Assembly: GCA_902495005.1 (NCBI GenBank) | Contig: CABUVL010000006.1 | Span: 1-33,774 of the forward strand | DNA length: 33,774 nt | Source: an uncultured Verrucomicrobiota bacterium | Lineage (GTDB): Bacteria > Verrucomicrobiota > Verrucomicrobiia > Opitutales > UBA9783 | Direction: 5' to 3' | In this document: piece by piece, positions 24,611-32,394 of the stretch | Numbering within the stretch: the stretch's first letter is position 1 | Layout of the letters: each line of letters begins with the position of its first letter | Position numbers and translations under genes: made by a program | The notes under the pieces: generated by a model | Databases searched by the model: none | What the model was told of the DNA's origin: nothing | Seen by the model: the letters and a program-made list of their open reading frames with translations, nothing else

Positions 24611-24931
24611 ATGAAGCATAATTTGACGAAAAAAGATCTTGTTTTGCGAATGTGCAAGTCAACGGGCGTTAGCCCTGAAACGGCCAAAAAAGCATTAGAA
24701 ACGGTACTAACGAATATACAGTTGTCGCTAGCACATGGTAAGCACGTGGAGCTGAGAAACTTCGGGACTTTGGAGGTGCAAGTCCATCGTAGCCGAATAG
24801 GACGTAATCCACAGATGCCCGATAAGGCAATCATTATCCCAGATCGTGCTGTCGTCAAATTTAGACCGGGACAAACACTGAAAAAGCAGTTGAAGAATAT
24901 TAATATAAAAGACTTGCAAATGTTACTTTAG
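24611..24931 (+). CDS. HU/IHF-family DNA-binding protein
   Basis: A 106-residue nucleoid protein of the HU/IHF family. The sequence MKHNLTKKDLVLRM begins the dimerisation helices, VELRNFGTLEV forms the central strands, and RIGRNPQ is the start of the DNA-binding arm, followed by VVKFRPGQTLK. GRNP with intact R and P marks the DNA-intercalating arm. I use the ATG at 24611; a frame from 24572 would add 13 A/T-rich-coded residues and abut the divergent gene. The gap of 77 bases to the ClpX-like start should hold both promoters. HisRS begins 17 bases downstream, so the two are co-transcribed. It may be an HU or one IHF subunit; the sequence does not decide. Confidence 0.93.
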   Translation: MKHNLTKKDLVLRMCKSTGVSPETAKKALETVLTNIQLSLAHGKHVELRNFGTLEVQVHRSRIGRNPQMPDKAIIIPDRAVVKFRPGQTLKKQLKNINIKDLQMLL

Positions 24932-24948
24932 TGCTAAGAATCTGACCC

Positions 24949-26268
24949 ATGCTTGAATTATTGCCTGGGTTTAGAGATTTTTATCCGGCGGATTGTGCCC
25001 TCCGTAACGCATTATTTAAAAAATGGCGGGGGATAGCTTCTTGTTTTAATTTTTCTGAGTTTGATTGCCCCATTCTGGAGCCATTGGAATTATTTACAGA
25101 AAAATCGGGCGAGGAAATTGTTCAGCAGTTGTTTGCCTTCGAGGATCGTGGGGGTAGGAAGGTGGCCATGCGACCTGAGACGACCCCTTCGTTGGTTCGA
25201 TTGATTGGTGCTCGAGCTCCCAGCTTGAAAAAGCCAATTAAGTGGTTTAATATTACAGAAAATTTTCGTTATGAGCGTCCGCAAAAGGGTCGGCTACGTT
25301 CGTTTTACCAATTTAATGTCGACATTATTGGGGAGAAATCAATTTTTGCAGAGGCAGAATTGATTGCCCTGGCGGTTGAGAGTTTTAAAGCTTTTGGTCT
25401 GACACGACAACATTTTTATGTCCGTTTGAGCGATCGGCAATTGTGGATGTTGTGGTTGGAATGCTTTGGCGTAGAGCAAGAGGCAACAAAAATCGCCTTG
25501 TTAAGCTTGTTTGATAAGTGGGAACGGCGGCCGCAAGAAGAGATTGAAAAAGATCTCGCTCACAGCTTGCCTGCGCACGTTGATGCAAAGAGCTTTTTTG
25601 AAAAGACTGTACAACTGAGGCAGGCCCAATCTTTGGAAGCGGTGCGTACGTGCTTCTCTGATTTTGATCCAAATGTGTTGAGCCGTGTTGAGAGCCGTTT
25701 GTCGGATTGGCAGGCGTTGTTGGATGAGTTAAGTACACTTCAATGCGGTGAATTTATTAAGATCGATCTGGGTATCGTTAGAGGGCTTGCTTATTACACC
25801 GGCTTTGTGTTTGAAGTTTTTGACGCCGGATTGGAAGGTCGCGCCTTGGCCGGTGGAGGGCGGTACGACCAATTGTTTGAAAAATTGTCGGGACATTCGT
25901 TGGCCGCGGTAGGTTTTGCCGCAGGTGACGTTACATTGACGGAATTATTACGGAAAAATAACTTGTTGCCCAATTGCGAACAAACGTTAAAGTTTTTTGT
26001 TGTGTGTGAAGAAGGAACACGTAGAGAAGCCTTACAAGATGCTTGCCTGCTCAGAGAGCGAGGGGCTTCGGTCGCTTATGTTTTTGGCGCTGGCCAAGTT
26101 TGTTCAGTTTCTAAGCAATTAAAAAAGGCTTTTGAGTCAAATCCCGAGTACATATTATTCTACGGATCCAATGAATTACAACACAATCAAGTTCAGGTCC
26201 GACGTGTTGGCAGCAATGAGTTGAACTTGGTCAATAGAGATCAGCTCATCCAAGAGTTTTGCCAATAA
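24949..26268 (+). CDS. hisS: Histidyl-tRNA synthetase
   Basis: A 439-residue class II aminoacyl-tRNA synthetase. Visible blocks are the N-terminal PGFRDFYP, motif 2 (FRYERPQKGRLRSFYQFNVD, near 106–125), and the two HisRS-specific elements RGLAYYTGFVFE and AGGGRYD, with motif 3 near LAAVGFAAGDVTL. The C-terminal anticodon-binding domain (about 340–439) is present. Length is normal. It sits 17 bases after the HU/IHF gene. No Shine-Dalgarno is seen before the ATG. There is no sign of a second, HisZ-like role, since all catalytic motifs are kept. Confidence 0.97.
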   Translation: MLELLPGFRDFYPADCALRNALFKKWRGIASCFNFSEFDCPILEPLELFTEKSGEEIVQQLFAFEDRGGRKVAMRPETTPSLVRLIGARAPSLKKPIKWFNITENFRYERPQKGRLRSFYQFNVDIIGEKSIFAEAELIALAVESFKAFGLTRQHFYVRLSDRQLWMLWLECFGVEQEATKIALLSLFDKWERRPQEEIEKDLAHSLPAHVDAKSFFEKTVQLRQAQSLEAVRTCFSDFDPNVLSRVESRLSDWQALLDELSTLQCGEFIKIDLGIVRGLAYYTGFVFEVFDAGLEGRALAGGGRYDQLFEKLSGHSLAAVGFAAGDVTLTELLRKNNLLPNCEQTLKFFVVCEEGTRREALQDACLLRERGASVAYVFGAGQVCSVSKQLKKAFESNPEYILFYGSNELQHNQVQVRRVGSNELNLVNRDQLIQEFCQ

Positions 26269-26360
26269 ATACCTGTATTGCTGCGTTTCAGTGAACGAGT
26301 ATTAATTTTTATCTTTTAGATTTGAATTGATGCCTATGTTTTGTTAACTTACTCCTACGC

Positions 26361-27098
26361 ATGAAGCAGGAAAAGGGTTTTACACTTGTGGAAATTTTAG
26401 TGGCGGGGACCATGGCAGGTGTATTCCTCACGTTTTGTGTCCAATTTTTCCTAACGCAGTTGCACCAATACCAGATAATTTCTTGGAGTAATCAATTAAA
26501 TGAGCAACTGCGTACTTTTGCTAAATTTGTTGAGAAAGATGTCCACAACTCTTTGGAGTTTTTTGCTTTTTCTGATTTGGATGCGCTGTTGAAAGAAGTT
26601 CCTAATAGTGCTATATCTTATGGGGGAGCTGAAGACATTGGGGGCGATTGTGTTTTGCTCGTGGAGGAGAAGGGCCGTGTTGAAGGTGGACGAGGGGTCG
26701 CTTATTTTGTGGGAAGCAAGCAAAGTTTCGGTGAATATAGTTACTACCCAGTGTACAGAGCTATAGTTACATTTTCAGCAGAAGGTAAAGTTAATGAGAC
26801 CGCTGAAAATTTACAACAACTCATTGTCGCACATCTCAAACCCGAATTGGATGGATGGGCCGGTAGTTTTATGTTTTCAGATCAAGCCGTACAACTTACA
26901 AGTGAACATCTCAGAATATTTAAGGTGCTCGATCGAAAAAAGGTGAATGGGGAATATGTGGCAGGTTGTCGGCATGGATTATCGGTTAGCACTAGATTAG
27001 TGCAGCCGGGGCTACCGTCCACGGAGACGAAAAAGAAAATAAGCTACTTAGAAACACCGTGTGAGTTTACTTTTTTCTCAAGGAATCCGCGCTTCTAG
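26361..27098 (+). CDS. Pseudopilin-like protein with type IV prepilin leader
   Basis: A 245-residue protein beginning MKQEKGFTLVEILVAGTMAG. This is a short basic leader, a prepilin peptidase site between Gly6 and Phe7, Glu at the +5 position and a hydrophobic helix. The remainder is a globular domain with no close family that I recognise; length suits a GspJ- or PilW-like minor pseudopilin. It could be assembled by a platform such as the GspF/GspL/GspM-like set at about 1–4 kb. It stands alone here, 92 bases after hisS, and is followed by 500 non-coding bases. Confidence 0.8.
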   Translation: MKQEKGFTLVEILVAGTMAGVFLTFCVQFFLTQLHQYQIISWSNQLNEQLRTFAKFVEKDVHNSLEFFAFSDLDALLKEVPNSAISYGGAEDIGGDCVLLVEEKGRVEGGRGVAYFVGSKQSFGEYSYYPVYRAIVTFSAEGKVNETAENLQQLIVAHLKPELDGWAGSFMFSDQAVQLTSEHLRIFKVLDRKKVNGEYVAGCRHGLSVSTRLVQPGLPSTETKKKISYLETPCEFTFFSRNPRF

Positions 27099-27598
27099 TC
27101 CTATCAGCTTTTCTCTTAAATGGTGTGGCTGCAATGCCTTGATTGATTGGTTTTGAATTTGGCAAATACATTGTTCCTTTGGAAATGCAATTTTTGATGC
27201 CATCTTGTCGAATAGTAAAATAACTTGTTGATTAACAAAATGATCGAGTGCGATGCATTGTATTAAGACAGTTGTTGATTTTTATTGATTATGAACATAA
27301 TGAGAAAAGTCTAGGTGACTTTTTACATCGATGCCCTTGGGGGGGTAGGTTTCTAGGTTGGACATTGAGTTGGCTATTGCATCACTCGTCCAATTGAGCC
27401 CTATATTTTGGCTTGTAGGAAATAAAGTCTTATTTAAAAATAATTCTGGAGAACAAGGAATCTACTAGACTGCGCTTCCATGAATCAAGTGGCCGGATTT
27501 TTTGCGACTACTTCTCGTTATGGATCACTATTGACAGTTATTGCATTTGTTCCACCTTAAGGCCCTTATGATTAACTTTATCGTGGTTGCATGAGCTC
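27099..27598. other. Intergenic stretch of 500 bases
   Basis: This lies between the pseudopilin and the CrtI-like gene, which converge. I see no gene longer than a 26-codon frame near 27480. A 6-bp inverted repeat (TTGGAC ... GTCCAA, about 27357–27393) and a run of seven G near 27340 are present. No tRNA, repeat array or clear terminator was recognised. Confidence 0.4.
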
Positions 27599-29026
27599 TT
27601 AATGGAGGTAATGCAAGTACTTGTCTACCTTGTTGGCCGTGATGACGCCGTAATTGACGGTTCCCAACCAACCGGACATAATGATGCCGACGGAGCCCGA
27701 GTGGTATAATCCGGACACTTGATTGGAGAGCTCCATTGAAATTTTGAGTCCTTCGAATTTCGTTCCGAATGACGCTCCATTGGCGTGTAATGTGTACCGG
27801 TTAAATGTCTTGGGTGTGGCGACTTCGATCCAACCGAGCTTGTTTTCAATGCCAGGCACAAACTTATCCAATGCTTGCAAAGTACTTTGTTTTAAATGCT
27901 CTTTAGCCAACTGATATTCGCTCTCCGATAATTTATTCCAATCTTCCCACAAGGCGTTGGTCGAGGCGACAACGGTGTAGCGGGCTTGTGAATTTTGAGG
28001 ACGAATACTTGGGTAATAGATGGAGAATGTGCGGCTCTGCGTGTTGAAGGATTTGAGCTCGTCGCTGGAAAATTCAGGCGCGGTTGAGGTGAAAATTAGA
28101 TCGCCGATATCTGGCAACTGCGTTTCTGCTTTCAGCCCCATGTAAACTTGACAGGAACTTGTATTTAATCGAACAGCCCGGGCTTCCTTTTGAAAATCGC
28201 TGCTCAATACTTCAGGATCCAGCAAGTTAAAGAGTGTATTCTTGAGGTTGGCGTTTGAAATAATGGCCTTACATTCGATCAGCTGACCGTTCGCTTGCAG
28301 TCCCTTGACGACCATGTGTGAATCTTGTTTTTCGGTAAAAATCTTTTCAACCAAAGTACGGCATGCAATGTCCACGTTATTTTTTTTGAGCTCCAGGGTC
28401 ATCGCTTTGATTAATTGATCAGTTCCACCTTGGAAGGTGTAAACGCCACGGCTCATGAAATTTGAAAAAACAATGCCGTAAGTGATGGCCGGATCTTGCA
28501 GTGTTGAACCGTTGGCGTAGGTAATGGGTTCCATCAAGAGGCGGTGAACATCGGGGCGGTTTGGGAAAAATTCCTCGAAGAGCTCGCCGATCGTACGGTG
28601 ATCGTCGTCATAAAAATTCATCGCACGCAGGTGGTCAAAAAACTTTTCGACGGTACTGCTCGGAATTTTAAAAACATTGATGAGTTTTTCGGTAAAATCA
28701 ACGCGATCGAATGTTGTTTGAAAGTTAAACTGAGGATTGACGAAGCGGATGTGCTTCAATTGCACGATTGAATTGGCGATACTTTCATTCCAATACCGTC
28801 GGCAAGATTTGATCATTCCGACGGGGAAGCCGTGCAGAGAAATATCAAAAGTATAAGCTCCGGGGCGATTGAACCAGGTCGCCAGGCCACCGAGCTTGAA
28901 ATGTTGCTCCAATAACAATACAGAATGCCCTAATTTGCCCAAGTAATTCGCCGCAGTAAGGCCCGATAAACCACTGCCAATTACGCATACGTCGTACGAT
29001 TTCTTAAATTGCCATTCTGTTGCCAT
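27599..29026 (-). CDS. FAD-dependent oxidoreductase, phytoene desaturase/CrtI-like
   Basis: A 475-residue FAD enzyme of the amine oxidase / phytoene desaturase / carotenoid isomerase clan. The dinucleotide motif GSGLSGLTAANYLGKLG (from 17) leads to Glu at the end of the second strand (VLLLEQ) and LGG, the classical FAD-binding start. A CrtI-type C-terminal signature is recognisable in YHSGSVGIIMSGWLGTVNYG. The substrate-binding middle (about 90–330) carries no motif that fixes the substrate. No carotenoid, squalene or quinone genes are adjacent, so carotenoid synthesis is not supported. It is flanked by long non-coding stretches on both sides and seems to be a single-gene unit. The ATG at 29026 is well placed. 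Confidence 0.85.
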   Translation of the reverse strand: MATEWQFKKSYDVCVIGSGLSGLTAANYLGKLGHSVLLLEQHFKLGGLATWFNRPGAYTFDISLHGFPVGMIKSCRRYWNESIANSIVQLKHIRFVNPQFNFQTTFDRVDFTEKLINVFKIPSSTVEKFFDHLRAMNFYDDDHRTIGELFEEFFPNRPDVHRLLMEPITYANGSTLQDPAITYGIVFSNFMSRGVYTFQGGTDQLIKAMTLELKKNNVDIACRTLVEKIFTEKQDSHMVVKGLQANGQLIECKAIISNANLKNTLFNLLDPEVLSSDFQKEARAVRLNTSSCQVYMGLKAETQLPDIGDLIFTSTAPEFSSDELKSFNTQSRTFSIYYPSIRPQNSQARYTVVASTNALWEDWNKLSESEYQLAKEHLKQSTLQALDKFVPGIENKLGWIEVATPKTFNRYTLHANGASFGTKFEGLKISMELSNQVSGLYHSGSVGIIMSGWLGTVNYGVITANKVDKYLHYLH

Positions 29027-29531
29027 AATGAAAATATGTTCTGATTAAACTTTTTTAAATATCAGACTTACTAAAAAGTTTTTACGCTTAAACTGCAAAG
29101 CTTTTTAAGCATAAAATAACCGGTTTTAACAAACGTAATGTTGAACATATGTCCGCTCATGTTTAGCCTCATTATAACGGCAAGTAGGTTGGTAGCTTTT
29201 TGAGGTACGGCCCGAGCGGATAAAATTTAATCTAACTCATAGGCGCAAAAGCAATTCATTTTTTGATATTCAATTAAATAAGTTTGAAAATTTTTTTCAA
29301 AAGCAAGCCTGTTTCGGACATTTATGGACGTCATCGATCTATTGCATTGGAATCAACGGCTTTATTCCATCCCTTTAACGCTCTGCAACATGCCCTTCCA
29401 TTTTTTTAATTGAGCCTTTAAGTGAGCGGCTAAAAGGTTTTAGTTCATTGATCGAGGCTTAGAAAATATGCAATAATTAAGGACCATCAAGGTAAAACGC
29501 TTTGATCGTATAAGTGACGTTTAGGCCCGCC
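29027..29531. other. Intergenic stretch of 505 bases
   Basis: An A/T-rich non-coding stretch between two minus-strand genes. It should contain the promoter of the CrtI-like gene. A 6-bp inverted repeat, GCTTAA (29086–29091) and TTAAGC (29105–29110), is the only local symmetry I noticed. No coding frame or RNA gene is supported. Confidence 0.4.
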
Positions 29532-30170
29532 TTACAGACTCTTTAATTTGACCATATCCGTGTTGAAAATGGCATCTAAATGCTCTGAAATTTTTTCATA
29601 ACGCCAATGCCACCACTGTATTTTTAACAGCGTTTGAATAAGTTCTTCAGAAAAACGTTTTTTTATTAGCTTGGCCGGATTACCTCCATAAACAGAATAG
29701 GGTGGAACGTCCGAAACAATGACCGATTCAGCCGCAATCACAGCTCCATCGCCTATGTGGACTCCCGGCATAATCACGGCATCGCATCCTAGCCAAACGT
29801 CGTTGCCAATGACCGTATCGCCCTTAGAAGGAGCCCCCAATCGGACAGCTTTTAATTTTTCTGCCCAACTTTCTCCAAAGATGGGGAAGGGATAAGTCGA
29901 AAATGTGTCCATACGATGACTTCCGCCATTCATGATAAACTTAACCTCTTTTGCAATGGAACAAAACTTGCCTATTTTTAGCTTATCTCCAATGAAATCG
30001 AAATGGTACAATACATTCCTTTCGAAATTCTCTGAATCTTCGGGATCGTCATAATAGGTGTAATCGCCTATTTCTATGTTGGGATTTTTTACGACATTTT
30101 TTATGAAACATATTTGCTTCAAGCCGTCGATGGGATGAATTTTGTTAGGATCAGGTATTCTTAACTTCAT
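29532..30170 (-). CDS. Vat/CatB-type xenobiotic O-acetyltransferase
   Basis: A 212-residue hexapeptide-repeat acetyltransferase, a trimeric left-handed beta-helix enzyme using acetyl-CoA. The protein follows the virginiamycin/streptogramin A acetyltransferase (Vat) and type B chloramphenicol acetyltransferase pattern along its whole length: KLKIGKFCSIA (64–74), catalytic His85 in NGGSHRMD, KGDTVIGNDVWLG, MPGVHIGDGAVIAA and YGGNPAKLIKKRF. The C-terminal WWHWRYEKI segment is also typical. It could detoxify an antibiotic, but many chromosomal members have unknown natural substrates, so resistance is not shown. It stands alone, with about 500 bases before the CrtI-like gene and a repeat-bearing spacer upstream, which would fit acquisition by transfer. 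Confidence 0.92.
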   Translation of the reverse strand: MKLRIPDPNKIHPIDGLKQICFIKNVVKNPNIEIGDYTYYDDPEDSENFERNVLYHFDFIGDKLKIGKFCSIAKEVKFIMNGGSHRMDTFSTYPFPIFGESWAEKLKAVRLGAPSKGDTVIGNDVWLGCDAVIMPGVHIGDGAVIAAESVIVSDVPPYSVYGGNPAKLIKKRFSEELIQTLLKIQWWHWRYEKISEHLDAIFNTDMVKLKSL

Positions 30171-30231
30171 AAGGGACTGACAATGTTCTTTATGCGACAG
30201 AGGCGGCCAAGATGTCTTCTAATTTCGTACT

Positions 30232-30271
30232 AATTATTCCCTAAGATTTCCAATTATTCCCTAAGACTTCT
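30232..30271 (+). repeat. Two tandem copies of a 20-bp unit
   Basis: AATTATTCCCTAAGATTTCC is followed directly by AATTATTCCCTAAGACTTCT; 18 of 20 positions agree. It lies 60–100 bases upstream of the acetyltransferase start. A pair of in-register repeats could be a binding site for a regulator or a simple duplication. Confidence 0.85.
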
Positions 30272-30364
30272 AACTGCCCCACCTTGCAGAGATCTGTAGA
30301 ATTAAACGACAGTTTTGCATCGTTTGCAATTAAAATAATACCAATTCGTGGGTATTGGAAAATT

Positions 30365-30505
30365 TCAACGAAATGATGGGTGGTGGATGCTTGCACGCAA
30401 CTTAAGGTAGTCGTCTACACACAAGGTGAGTAAGTCGTGTGCATGGCCGATGCCGGTATTCCCTTTGGGCAAAATGACGTTTAGTCCTGATGAAGAAGTC
30501 GGCAT
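30365..30505 (-). CDS. Possible small ORF, 46 codons
   Basis: The frame from ATG 30505 encodes 46 residues, including NVILPKGNTGIGHAHDLL and VDDYLKL. The mix of residues looks protein-like, but there is no Shine-Dalgarno and no recognised family. It is divergent from the flagellar operon with 30 bases between starts, which would overlap that operon's promoter. Treat it as doubtful; it may also be a remnant of a longer gene. Confidence 0.25.
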   Translation of the reverse strand: MPTSSSGLNVILPKGNTGIGHAHDLLTLCVDDYLKLRASIHHPSFR

Positions 30506-30535
30506 GGTAATTGCTGTATAGTGATATAGTTCTCT

Positions 30536-30775
30536 ATGAATGTCAGCAGGCAAACGTATTTTTTAGCTTTAGGAAGTTTATTGGGATTTTCACTTACCTT
30601 GATCTTAGGGTTTTGCAGCGGTCAAGAAATCTTAACCAATTTGTGGAATGCCATCTTGGGCGCTTGGATGGGCTGCTTATTCATAAAATTGTTACTGCTT
30701 GTCATTTGTGTACATCGTCAACCTGAAAATTGCGCTGAAAAAAATTCAGAGGCCTCGAAAGAAAATAAAGAATGA
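30536..30775 (+). CDS. Small membrane protein at the head of the fliA-motAB operon
   Basis: A 79-residue protein with two likely membrane helices, about 7–28 (TYFLALGSLLGFSLTLILGF) and about 38–60 (AILGAWMGCLFIKLLLLVICV in part), and a charged C-terminal tail (KNSEASKENKE). I do not recognise a family. The 4-base overlap (ATGA) with the sigma factor gene shows it belongs to the flagellar operon. A role in the export apparatus or motor membrane ring is possible but not shown. The ATG at 30536 is used; a 71-codon frame from 30511 in another phase is a shadow. Confidence 0.6.
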   Translation: MNVSRQTYFLALGSLLGFSLTLILGFCSGQEILTNLWNAILGAWMGCLFIKLLLLVICVHRQPENCAEKNSEASKENKE

Positions 30776-31530
30776 ATGTCTTGTACAAAAGAGTAAAAGG
30801 AGAAAGACATGCTTGTAAAACTTACACGCAAATGAGCTCTGTGGCGCCTGATTGGGAACTTGTCAAATCGTCGTTATGCCTTGTAAAGGCCATTGTGGCC
30901 AAGATGTTTATTCATATTCCATCGAATGTCGATAAAGAAGTACTGTACACAGCAGGGCTCTTGGGCTTAATTAACGCCACGCAGACATTCGATGCTCGCA
31001 TGAATTGTCCCTTTAAATCTTATGCGGCCATTCGTATTAAGGGGGCTGTGTTGGACGAATTACGTCGTATGGACTTGCTTCCGAGGAGCTGCCGTATGAA
31101 GGCGAAAGAAATGAGCAGCCGCGTCCAAGTTTTGCAAAATGAGTTGAAGCGTGAAGCGTCCGAAGATGAAATTTGCGCTCACTTGAACATGTCTAAGAAG
31201 CAGTATAGGTTGATAAGAGACCTGTCAAAAGCTTCAATGATTCCGTTGTCTTTGTGCGATGACAATGATCAGCCTGATGTCAAACACGTTTTAAGTGATC
31301 TCGGACCGGAGAGCAGTAGAGATTTTGCTGAAAATGAAGAAATTTATCAAAGTTTAAAACGGGAATTGATCGAATTACCGAAACTTCAGCAACAATTATT
31401 GGCCCTGTATTACGTGCACAATGTGAGTCTTAAGCAGATTGCCAAGGCCTTACGCTTAAGTTCGTCAAGGGTGCACCAATTGCACATGGAGGCCATTGGA
31501 ATGTTGAGAAAGAAGATGTTAATTTACTAA
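30772..31530 (+). CDS. fliA: RNA polymerase sigma factor for flagellar genes, FliA/sigma-28 family
   Basis: A 252-residue group 3 sigma-70 factor. Region 2 shows DKEVLYTAGLLGLINATQTFD and FKSYAAIRIKGAVLDELR, the FliA pattern for core binding and -10 recognition. Region 3 (ELKREASEDEICAHLNMS) follows, and region 4 ends with the helix-turn-helix SLKQIAKALRLSSSRVHQL. Length fits FliA (about 230–260). It would direct late flagellar genes such as flagellin; the flagellin promoter lies outside the window, so the link cannot be tested here. The gene is embedded between a small membrane protein (4-base overlap) and motA (2-base gap). The N-terminal 20 residues are extra and basic; a later ATG at 30832 (MSSVAPDWEL) is an alternative start. 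Confidence 0.92.
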   Translation: MNVLYKRVKGERHACKTYTQMSSVAPDWELVKSSLCLVKAIVAKMFIHIPSNVDKEVLYTAGLLGLINATQTFDARMNCPFKSYAAIRIKGAVLDELRRMDLLPRSCRMKAKEMSSRVQVLQNELKREASEDEICAHLNMSKKQYRLIRDLSKASMIPLSLCDDNDQPDVKHVLSDLGPESSRDFAENEEIYQSLKRELIELPKLQQQLLALYYVHNVSLKQIAKALRLSSSRVHQLHMEAIGMLRKKMLIY

Positions 31531-31532
31531 TT

Positions 31533-32393
31533 ATGTTGTGCTTATTTGGATATATTATCGTTGTTTGTTCTGTTCTGGGTGGATTTATGCTGGCGGGAGG
31601 TAAGCCCCTGGTATTGTTGCATGTATCAGAATTTGTGGTCATTATCGGCGTTTCTTTAGGCTTAATGGTGGTGGCCAGTACCAAAGAAGTTTTACGCAGC
31701 ATGCTTAAGGACATTAAGTTGTGCTTGAAGGATAACGTGGTATCGAGGCAGATGATTATTGAATTGATGCAACTGTTGTACGAATTACTCATGCTCGTCC
31801 GAAAGAACGGACTGATTGCCTTAGACGAACATGTTGCCAATCCCGGTAAAAGTGCCATTTTTACAAAATACAGTAATATTTTAAGTCAATCGGAGCTGAT
31901 TGAGTTTATTGTTAACAGCTTTCGTCCGATCATTGATGGACGGGTCAAACCGGATCACATCGGCGATTTGTTGGAACGAGAATTGTCAAATCGCGAAAAT
32001 TGTGCAGATAAGTCGACGGGAGTGTTAAACTTAGTGGGTGATTCGCTCCCCGGCATCGGCATTATCGCGGCGGTCTTAGGGATTATTAACACGATGAATT
32101 CCATTGCTGACGGCCCCGAGAAAGTGGGTATAAAAGTGGCGGCCGCTTTAACGGGAACATTTTTAGGCATATTCGGCGCCTATGGGCTGGTCAATCCGTT
32201 GGCTCACAGGATTCAGTCGAATCATGAAAGTCAGCTCATGTTGTTAAAAATTATTGCTACGGCGATTGCCGAAAGTCAAAAAGGCGTGCTTCCCATCATG
32301 GCGCTCGAATATGCAAGACGTCAAGTAGACCCGGCGCTTCAGCCCAATGCCATGGAGCTGGAAGAAATTTTGAAAAATTCGATCAAAAAATAA
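31533..32393 (+). CDS. motA: Flagellar motor stator protein MotA
   Basis: A 286-residue four-helix membrane protein of the proton or sodium channel that turns the flagellum. Helices lie at about 3–22, 30–50, 168–190 and 200–222. The cytoplasmic loop keeps the rotor-contact charges in LVRKNGLIALDEHV (Arg and Glu matching E. coli MotA Arg90 and Glu98 by position in the motif). Channel-lining stretches are VGDSLPGIGIIAAVLGIINTM and DGPEKVGIKVAAALTGTFLGI. Length is normal. It starts 2 bases after fliA and its stop is 1 base before motB, so the stator pair is made together. Confidence 0.95.
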   Translation: MLCLFGYIIVVCSVLGGFMLAGGKPLVLLHVSEFVVIIGVSLGLMVVASTKEVLRSMLKDIKLCLKDNVVSRQMIIELMQLLYELLMLVRKNGLIALDEHVANPGKSAIFTKYSNILSQSELIEFIVNSFRPIIDGRVKPDHIGDLLERELSNRENCADKSTGVLNLVGDSLPGIGIIAAVLGIINTMNSIADGPEKVGIKVAAALTGTFLGIFGAYGLVNPLAHRIQSNHESQLMLLKIIATAIAESQKGVLPIMALEYARRQVDPALQPNAMELEEILKNSIKK

Positions 32394-32394
32394 A

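Larger units (their letters stand above)
30171..30535. other. Divergent intergenic stretch of 365 bases
   Basis: This lies between the acetyltransferase and the flagellar operon, which diverge. It contains a 20-bp tandem repeat and a weak 46-codon minus-strand frame (both listed separately). A TATAGT at 30517–30522 could be a -10 of the flagellar operon, but I find no matching -35 or a clear FliA-type promoter. Confidence 0.4.

Noticed and set aside
27480..27560. 26-codon ORF (MNQVAGFF...) in the spacer after the pseudopilin
   Set aside because: Very short, no ribosome binding site and no repeat in the window; it is expected by chance.
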